Of a stretch of 64,000 nt of DNA, positions 57,811 to 64,000 are shown in pieces. The stretch spans positions 4,348,960-4,412,959 of the forward strand of contig CM033123.1 of the NCBI GenBank assembly GCA_019321725.1, written 5' to 3'. The stretch is from Paulownia fortunei (Eukaryota > Streptophyta > Magnoliopsida > Lamiales > Paulowniaceae). Within the stretch, counting starts at the first letter, position 1; each line of letters starts with the position of its first letter. A program made the translations under genes and the position numbers. The notes under the pieces were generated by a model. That model was given only the letters and a program-made list of their open reading frames with translations, was not told where the DNA came from and searched no databases.

Positions 57811-57816
57811 CACTTG
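57811..57816. promoter_or_regulatory. Mutated G-box of the unit 4 type-5 copy
   Basis: CACTTG where the three other copies have CACGTG, in otherwise conserved promoter sequence. Confidence 0.6.
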
Positions 57817-58149
57817 TTAACAAATGATTTAAAACAAAAAATTGAAAAACTTAAAGATACACCATTCTGATAAAATATTATACTAGAATCCAATATCATC
57901 TTCTAATTCAACCATTTACACTTGTAGAATCCTGCAAATTTCCAGTATTTTACCATATCCATGGAAACAGGCTGTGCCTTTGGCAGACACAATTATTGAA
58001 TTTGTTCACACATAACCATCATCTTGCCTCCCGTATCTTGTGCAGGGATTTCTTTTTCTTAAACTGGTTTGCTGCTAAAAATGCAGTAGTGGTCCAATTT
58101 ACAGAAAAAAATTAAATTTTCAACCCGTGACATGATTCATGGTGCTGAA

Positions 58150-60235
58150 TATTAAGGATAGAGACAAATTAATTCTGTGTCACTGATGGCCTAATACTGA
58201 ATTTTGAACCATTAAGAAGCTAGAGTTTTAGAGTACTAGTATAAGCTATAAGCACGATAGCATGCATGTGCTTTTCTGTTTATCTGGGGATGGAATCAGG
58301 GTTTCTAAGGAGGAATATCTACTAAAGTTGAATTCATTTAACACGCAAATATGATTTAAAATTTAAGGATATACCGGCCACTTGAGGGGAGCGGCTGCCC
58401 CTTCGTGAAGAAGATTAGAAAACCCAACAGTTAACGTATTCATAAATCAGCTAGAAATATTCAAAAATATATTGATCATTATCCTTATTTTCGCAATATT
58501 GTGTGAATTGGGAATTTTGTGCTTTTCCAGCTTTGTCTTCACTGCTAACCGGTGGCCTTTGATGCCAGTGAGTTAAAAATGGTGGCAACTATTTTTGTAA
58601 TCATTAACAATGTTCTTCACTGCTAACCTATGGCATGATATTTTGGCAAGTGGAAAACCAGTAAACTCAATGATCCAGACTGATAAATCTAAGTGGATTT
58701 ATCATTAAACATTGATGAGTAAGGATCATAACCATGAAATGGTAAAGCTTGCCCAGGAAAAGATGAAACTGGGTTGAATAACGTAAATTTTCACACCTCA
58801 ATAAGATTAAGCAAATATCAAACGAAGTTGGCAATTAAAGACCAGTGTCACACTAAAAAAGATGAATGTATTTTATAAGTGAAGACCCCTTGTCAAGCTA
58901 AACAATAAATGATTTAATGGTGACATTTCTGTTCTGAGTACACGACAATAAAAATTTATTACGTTGTCATAATGAGAGAAAAATTGTTAGTAGAAAAATA
59001 TTTACAGGCACCGATTCAGGCCATTGGACTCACTTTTAGCTATAGGAAGACTCCAACCCAATTAATAGCAGCAACCTAGCAATCAAGAGAAGCTCTTACT
59101 AATCCGACAGGTTGTACAGCGGTTTGCTTCTTCCAGTTTTTGATGATTTCCCTTTTGTTGTCTATGCTTCTTGCTCTCTTAGCAAAGGGTAAAATTATGG
59201 GCTTCTCGGCTATGGAAGTTAAAGATGCTACCCTTATGTTCATTTACAGGCATAGCTATGCTGGTTTATGTATTAGCCATTACCAGCAAGATAGAACATT
59301 TACAAATTGAATTATATACACTGAGCAGGACAGCAGTTTCCAGAGCATTTACAATATTCACCGGCTATGTTTTTAGTTGTCAACCACAAAAAGCATGTCC
59401 AATAAGGCAATGACAACAATCACATTCAGAAAATACAAGGAAAACTTGTCAAAAGTGTCAGCAATAATCTCAAAAAATTAGTTCATGCAAGAGGGGTAAA
59501 GTTTCAGCAATAATCCCAATTCTGCTGCACTTACATCGTGTGCTAGTTAGGTTCTCAAGTCCAGGACAGCTTCCGAAATGGCTCCCAGGTAGGTGGAATA
59601 GCAGGTATTAATGGATCAATATGATAGACCCGACTCACAAATTGGAGCATAGTGTCGGATAATTGACGGAAACCTTTCTCAATCCCTCTCAATTGGACTA
59701 GCCATGCAATCCGAGGAAGGTGTTTCATGGTGGAAGTGGAGCTACACTACTATTATAGCATGTATTAAAATTCAAGTCAAGATTGAGAATTTTAATGTTT
59801 TATTTTGAATTATGTACCAAAAATAATATTGAATTACTTAAAGGTAAAGTAATTGTTAGTGGGAGAAAAAGAGGTCATATAGATATTTTGTAGCAATTTT
59901 AGTTAAGTGCAGATTTTTTAACCTAATTTTTCTCATTGAAATTAAAAGAACTGGATTTAGTGATAAATATAGAAGTTATTAATCTATTTCTTAGATTTTC
60001 AATGGCTCAATAATCAAGTTAAAATGATATTAAAGCAAAGAGTTATGATTGAAATACAAACACTGCCCTTAATAACAGTATAAAGCGAATTATTCTAAAT
60101 TTTAACCAAGTTTTATATTTCTTTTCATTTTCTTCTCATTTTGCCATTACCTCCAAAATTTTAAATTAAATTATAAAAAGTAACATAAACATTCAAAAAC
60201 TAATCAAAAAATTAAACAAATGCTACTCAATTAAT
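58150..60235. other. Intergenic part of unit 4, no gene seen
   Basis: 58200-58560 follows the pattern of 32210-32650. 59515-59720 is another copy of the block found at 38700-38940. A plus-strand frame of 62 codons at 59225 has no features that support a gene. Confidence 0.5.
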
Positions 60236-60763
60236 AGTTATAAAATCCACTCATCAAGGCCAAATGCCATATTTTTCTTCTTCAATATAATATATATAAG
60301 CCTTTATAGCTCAAATGTCCATACCTCAAATGCAAAAGGTTATAATCTTCATCTATTGTACTCTGAAGTACGACTTTCTCAGTTAATGACAAATAAAGAG
60401 GAAAAACTTTATTTGAACTCATCTTAATTTTAACAATTGTGAGATTTTTCTAATTATCAATAATAACACACTGGTCATTATTGAATTCCACTTTGTAATC
60501 TTTCTCCAGTAGTTGGTCGATGCTCAATAAATTCTGAGTTAAGTCTAGTACATAAAAAACATCCTTGATAATATTGATTTTGCCTTCTTTCGTTTGGACT
60601 GCAATTGCTCATTTTCCTGTAATTTTGTGCGCTTTGTCATCTCCAAGTTTTACGTCTGATGAATATAATTCATCGAGCTTCACGAATATTTTCTTATTTC
60701 CACACATGTGATTGCTGCAACCATTATCCACGTACCAAATATTATCAATTTGTTGTTGAGAGT

Positions 60764-61773
60764 TCAAGCAGAAATAAAATACTTATTGTCCTCATTTCTT
60801 TCTGTGAAGTTGACCTCTTTTGTATCTCCTTCATCTTCGTACCAACAATCTCCTTGGGAATGATTTGTATTTTTGCATTTATTCCGGTAATTTTTTTGTT
60901 TTATGATCGTTCCTCCTACATATTCAGCAATATAAATCTCAATTTTGATTAAACTTTCTCGGTCTAGAATTGTCTTTTCTTCCTTGTCCTCGTGTTTGGA
61001 AGTTTTGATATCTGCCATCACCTCTGCCTCATGCACCTCGCTAAATTGAATTATTCTTTTGGCCATCTTTCTGATTTTTCTATTCTGAAATATTAACCTT
61101 TTCTTGAAAAGATTGCTCCAAACTTTGACTTGAAAATCTACTCATTCTTTTTTCATTGGTTTCTAGTGATCCCACAAGTTCATCCAAAGATAATTTTGAC
61201 AAATCTTTAGATTCTTCAATTGCAGCGACTATATGCTCGAACTTTGCTAGCAAATTTCGTAGCACTTTTTCAATGATATTTCAGTCTTCAACAATATCAC
61301 CATATCATCTTATTTGATTTACAACTATAGAAACTCTATAAAAAAATTCTTGCACACTTTTGCTATCTTTCATAGCCAAATTATCAAAATCTCACCATAA
61401 ATTTTGCAATTTGATAGAGATGACTTTTTCAAATCCTCCAAATTGTTTTTTCAGAATTTGTCATGCATCTTTTAATGTTTTAACACCTGTAATACGTGGA
61501 AGAATGGATCGACTTACACCTTAGTGCATAAAGTACAAGGCTCTTGCATCTTTCATCTTGTGCACTTTATGTTTTTTTTTTTGTTGCAGCTAGCGCGGCT
61601 TCCTCCTCCGGAGTATATGTATTATACCCCTTTTTAACAATATCCCAAAGTTCATGGGTCACGAATAATGTGCGCATCAAGATATTCCATAACTCGTAAT
61701 TTTGACCAACAAATATAGGAACACCGTGTTGGGAATAGGTGAAACCAAGTTCACTACTGGTGGTTGAAGTCAT
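60764..61773 (-). pseudogene. Degenerate copia gag
   Basis: Begins MTSTTSSELGFTYSQHGVPI then FVGQNYELWNILMRTLF, a copia-type gag start (YELW). A frameshift follows TPEEEAALAATKKK. Later pieces include MKDSKSVQEFFYRVSIVVNQ and VLRNLLAKFEHIVAAIEESK. Stops occur throughout. Confidence 0.8.
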
Positions 61774-61807
61774 TTTTGTGTATAGGAGGGGTAATCAGGC
61801 CAAGAGT

Positions 61808-61820
61808 GGCTCTGATACCA
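61808..61820 (-). other. Primer-binding site (tRNA-Met type)
   Basis: TGGTATCAGAGCC on the minus strand, four bases after the LTR terminus CCCAACA. This is the usual plant copia primer site. Confidence 0.85.
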
Positions 61821-61824
61821 CAAA

Positions 61825-62362
61825 TGTTGGGTGTAAGGGTTTAAATATATAAAAAAAAAAATATGAGAAAGGTAAAAATAAATGGAAGACTAATATTACA
61901 AATGTAATAAAAATATGTTCACTATTTGGCATTACAAATAGCCTAATATTTGGAAGGCTAACATGAGAGAGGTAAAAGTAAATGGAAGACTAATATTTGG
62001 TATTGCAAATAGAAATATGCTCACTATTTGAGAGGTAATTCTATTTTGCACTCTAAAATAGTCTTGCCTGGCTTTTTTTTTTTTTTTTTTACTTCCTTGA
62101 TTTTTTCCTCGGATTGCTTGCTTGAAATATCCAACAGCATTGCCTATTTATATGCCTCAATCATCCTAGCATGTAGATTAAAATAATTACCAAAGTTTAT
62201 CACTAAGAAAGTGGGAGATGTAGTGGGTGCATTAGCACACCATAATCTTTCATAATTGTACCATAATGCATCAATTTCTATGGCCGGTTGGACCTCATTC
62301 ATTACGCTCCATTAGTTGTGGTTTAGTGTTTCAACCACTAATTACAAATTATTATTTTAACA
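61825..62362 (-). repeat. 5' LTR of the minus-strand copia element
   Basis: 538 bp, TGTTAAAATAATAATTTG at its start and CCCTTACACCCAACA at its end (minus-strand sense). Unit sequence resumes at about 62363 (CAAGAAGTGTTCAAAACAATAGG). Confidence 0.75.
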
Positions 62363-62557
62363 CAAGAAGTGTTCAAAACAATAGGCCGGGCTCTTTGACC
62401 ACACAGGCACAAGTGATTTCTCATAACAAAGAAAATTAAAGAAAACAAAAAAGAAATCCATAGAGATGAAGCACTTCAGGATGATTTTATTTCAACAAGG
62501 CATTTAATTTTATAACAGCTCAGAACAAGTACATAATAAGTGTCTGAGTCAGAGTTG

Positions 62558-62926
62558 CTAGTGACCGGAGTGGTCATGGTTAAGGGTCAACCTCTTCAGC
62601 TTCAAACCTGGTAGATGTATTTCAAGCATTGGCTCCGGCACTTCTGGCAGTGGGGGCCTGGGTTCAGCGGCAGTGTTGTAGGATAATGGTTCCTGCAACG
62701 GGGGCATTGGTTCAACGGCTGTGCTGTCTGATAATGATCCGTGCACTCATTCCGAATCCAACGTCAAGACATTGAGGGACTGTGCAGTACCTATTGTTAG
62801 AGGCTGCTTCTCTTGCCATGGCAATTTTGTATGCTCAATTTCATGTGGTCTCTGGTGATCGGCAAGTGTGAAAGTTGTGACAACCACCAGGCTGATGAAC
62901 AATATTAACAAGTCTTTTGTTGGCAT
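62558..62926 (-). pseudogene. SLSYN-repeat gene (type 4) with a deletion and premature stop, unit 5
   Basis: A 123-codon frame starting MPTKDLLILFISLVVVTTFTLA. A deletion of about 50 bp after SLNVLT removes the equivalent of SYELPNQHDISPVALPL, and TGA at codon 60 (62747-62749) ends translation. Beyond it the frame is open and keeps HGSLSDSTAVEPMPPLQ, EPLSYNTAAEPRPPLPE and the NHDHSGH end. The first SLSY is changed to SLSD. Compared with the copy at 28714, decay is recent. Confidence 0.82.
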
Positions 62927-63019
62927 CTTCGAAATCTTATATGGTGCAAAAATAAGAAATATTAGTAGTTTACTTTACTCTCATTTTCTATCTGTATCCT
63001 CAAGAACTTATATAGTTGA

Positions 63020-64000
63020 GTTGCATTCTGAAAAATATCAAGAAGAATGTGGTGTATATTTTGTTTTATTTTGGAAATGTGATTTAAAGTGTAATGATTA
63101 GGACGTTTTGGACGACTAGGAGATTATTTTGAAGAAAATATATTGAAAAATGTATACCAATATTTGATTTTATTTTGGGAGAATAAAAAAAAAAACGAAA
63201 ACAAACATTTTGCTTAGTGGTGGGAAAATAAATTTTGGATCTTAAAAGCCCATCTAGGTTTATGTTCCTCATGCAAAGTATAAATGTAAGTGATTCTTGA
63301 TAAGAGGAAATTCTTGAACATAATTTCCATTTGACACTTGGATTAGGACTTTGTATTTTTGCTATATTAGGATGCAATTGCAGTCTACAATTCTGCATAG
63401 TTCCTTGCGCATCTCATGACCCCCATGATTACCTTAGCCCGACAAAAAAAGTTAGTTCAAGAAGCCTAATAGGAATTTTCAAAATTATTTCTTGGGGTTA
63501 TAGTTGTTTGTTTCGAAATCCCATCTCTACTAATGGAGGTGGTTGAAATTCTAGATCAATGGAGGAACATCATTTTTGTTTACTAGTATACCAAAGTGCA
63601 TAATTGACTCATTCCATCATCTATAGTATTTTTACCCTGGTGAATTTCTCTCTCATTTATTAAAATTATGGAATCTTGAATTACTAATTGATTGAATATT
63701 GGTCAATACATTTTTCTTTTTTGAAATGCATCTAAATTTTTAATCAAATAGGTATGCATTAATTAGTAGAGTACTCTTTGTAACATTAATTCTCGTTCTC
63801 AATTACAATGAAACAAATCAATTCAAAATTGGCCAAATTTAAAAAAGTATAACACATATTCATCACAAAATTGAATAACTTCAAACTGTAATCAAATATG
63901 AAATTCACAATTTCATGGGTTGCCGCCTTAAGCATTGATTAAAGAAAATTAGTTAATTGTGAAATAAATCATACTCAAAATGGAAGATAAATCATCGGTT
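63020..64000 (+). repeat. Right end of the window: repeat unit 5 flank
   Basis: 63020-63290 resembles 29750-30020 and 47560-47690. 63290-64000 matches 47690-48390 nearly base for base. By analogy with unit 3, a type-5 gene would be expected about 600 bp beyond the window. No gene is seen here. Confidence 0.7.

Larger units (their letters stand above)
60240..62362 (-). mobile_element. Truncated Ty1-copia retrotransposon, minus strand
   Basis: Reading on the minus strand from 62362: an LTR, a primer-binding site, gag (from 61773), a protease region (YVDNGCSNHMCGNKK, VKLGDDKAHKI and LTQNLLSIDQLLE, about 60750-60500) and a GAG-pre-integrase start (LLHLRYGHLSYKGL, about 60340-60290). The element ends there; integrase, reverse transcriptase, RNase H and the second LTR are missing. 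Several in-frame stops are present. It lies just before the fifth repeat unit. Confidence 0.82.

Noticed and set aside
59225..59413. Short frame with a hydrophobic start
   Set aside because: No matching frame in the other repeat units, no TATA box at a suitable distance, and no repeat or processing features.

Overview
This window reads as nuclear DNA of a eudicot plant. It is very AT-rich, full of plant-type transposon debris (Ty1-copia with tRNA-Met primer sites, a Ty3-gypsy-type leader, hAT and Mutator-like non-autonomous elements), and its genes are short, single-exon, with TATA boxes 35-80 bp upstream of the start codon. I see no operons, rRNA, tRNA or CRISPR. I cannot name the species.

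The gene content is unusual. There are no enzyme genes apart from decayed retrotransposons. I see eight apparently intact short genes (about 120-160 codons) and seven decayed relatives. All encode an N-terminal signal peptide, then a short charged spacer, then a low-complexity region that is usually built of tandem repeats. Five mature-region types can be told apart: (1) Trp/Arg/Pro-rich (2.2 kb, 9.3 kb, a broken inverted copy at 15.8 kb) with two related members carrying a C-x8-C loop (12.0 and 14.0 kb); (2) Lys/His/Pro-rich with APAPSP blocks (23.6 kb, broken copy 19.1 kb); (3) a basic Pro-rich singleton (25.1 kb) and an APED-repeat singleton (27.2 kb); (4) SLSYN repeats ending in HDHSGH (28.7 kb, broken copies at 38.2, 56.3 and 62.6 kb); (5) a 20-residue SSHGV..PI.APS repeat (31.4 and 49.0 kb, broken copies at 42.0 and 57.2 kb). 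None matches a family I can name. The design (conserved leader, variable repeated core) is that of secreted multi-peptide precursors.

Layout: 1-9 kb holds one gene among DNA transposons. 9-16.6 kb is an inverted duplication flanking the two Cys-loop genes. 18.5-24.1 kb is a tandem gene duplication in which a Mutator-like element entered the promoter of one copy and a solo-LTR-like element entered the coding region of the other. 25-27.7 kb holds two singletons. 28.4-64 kb is about five tandem segmental repeats, each originally carrying one type-4 gene and one type-5 gene, now broken up by two copia elements on the plus strand, one on the minus strand and a gypsy-derived segment.

Type-5 promoters share a TATA region, a CCAAT motif and a CACGTG G-box, so co-regulation is plausible. 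Joint function as a defence or signalling peptide locus is an inference; no modifying enzyme, protease or receptor is present.
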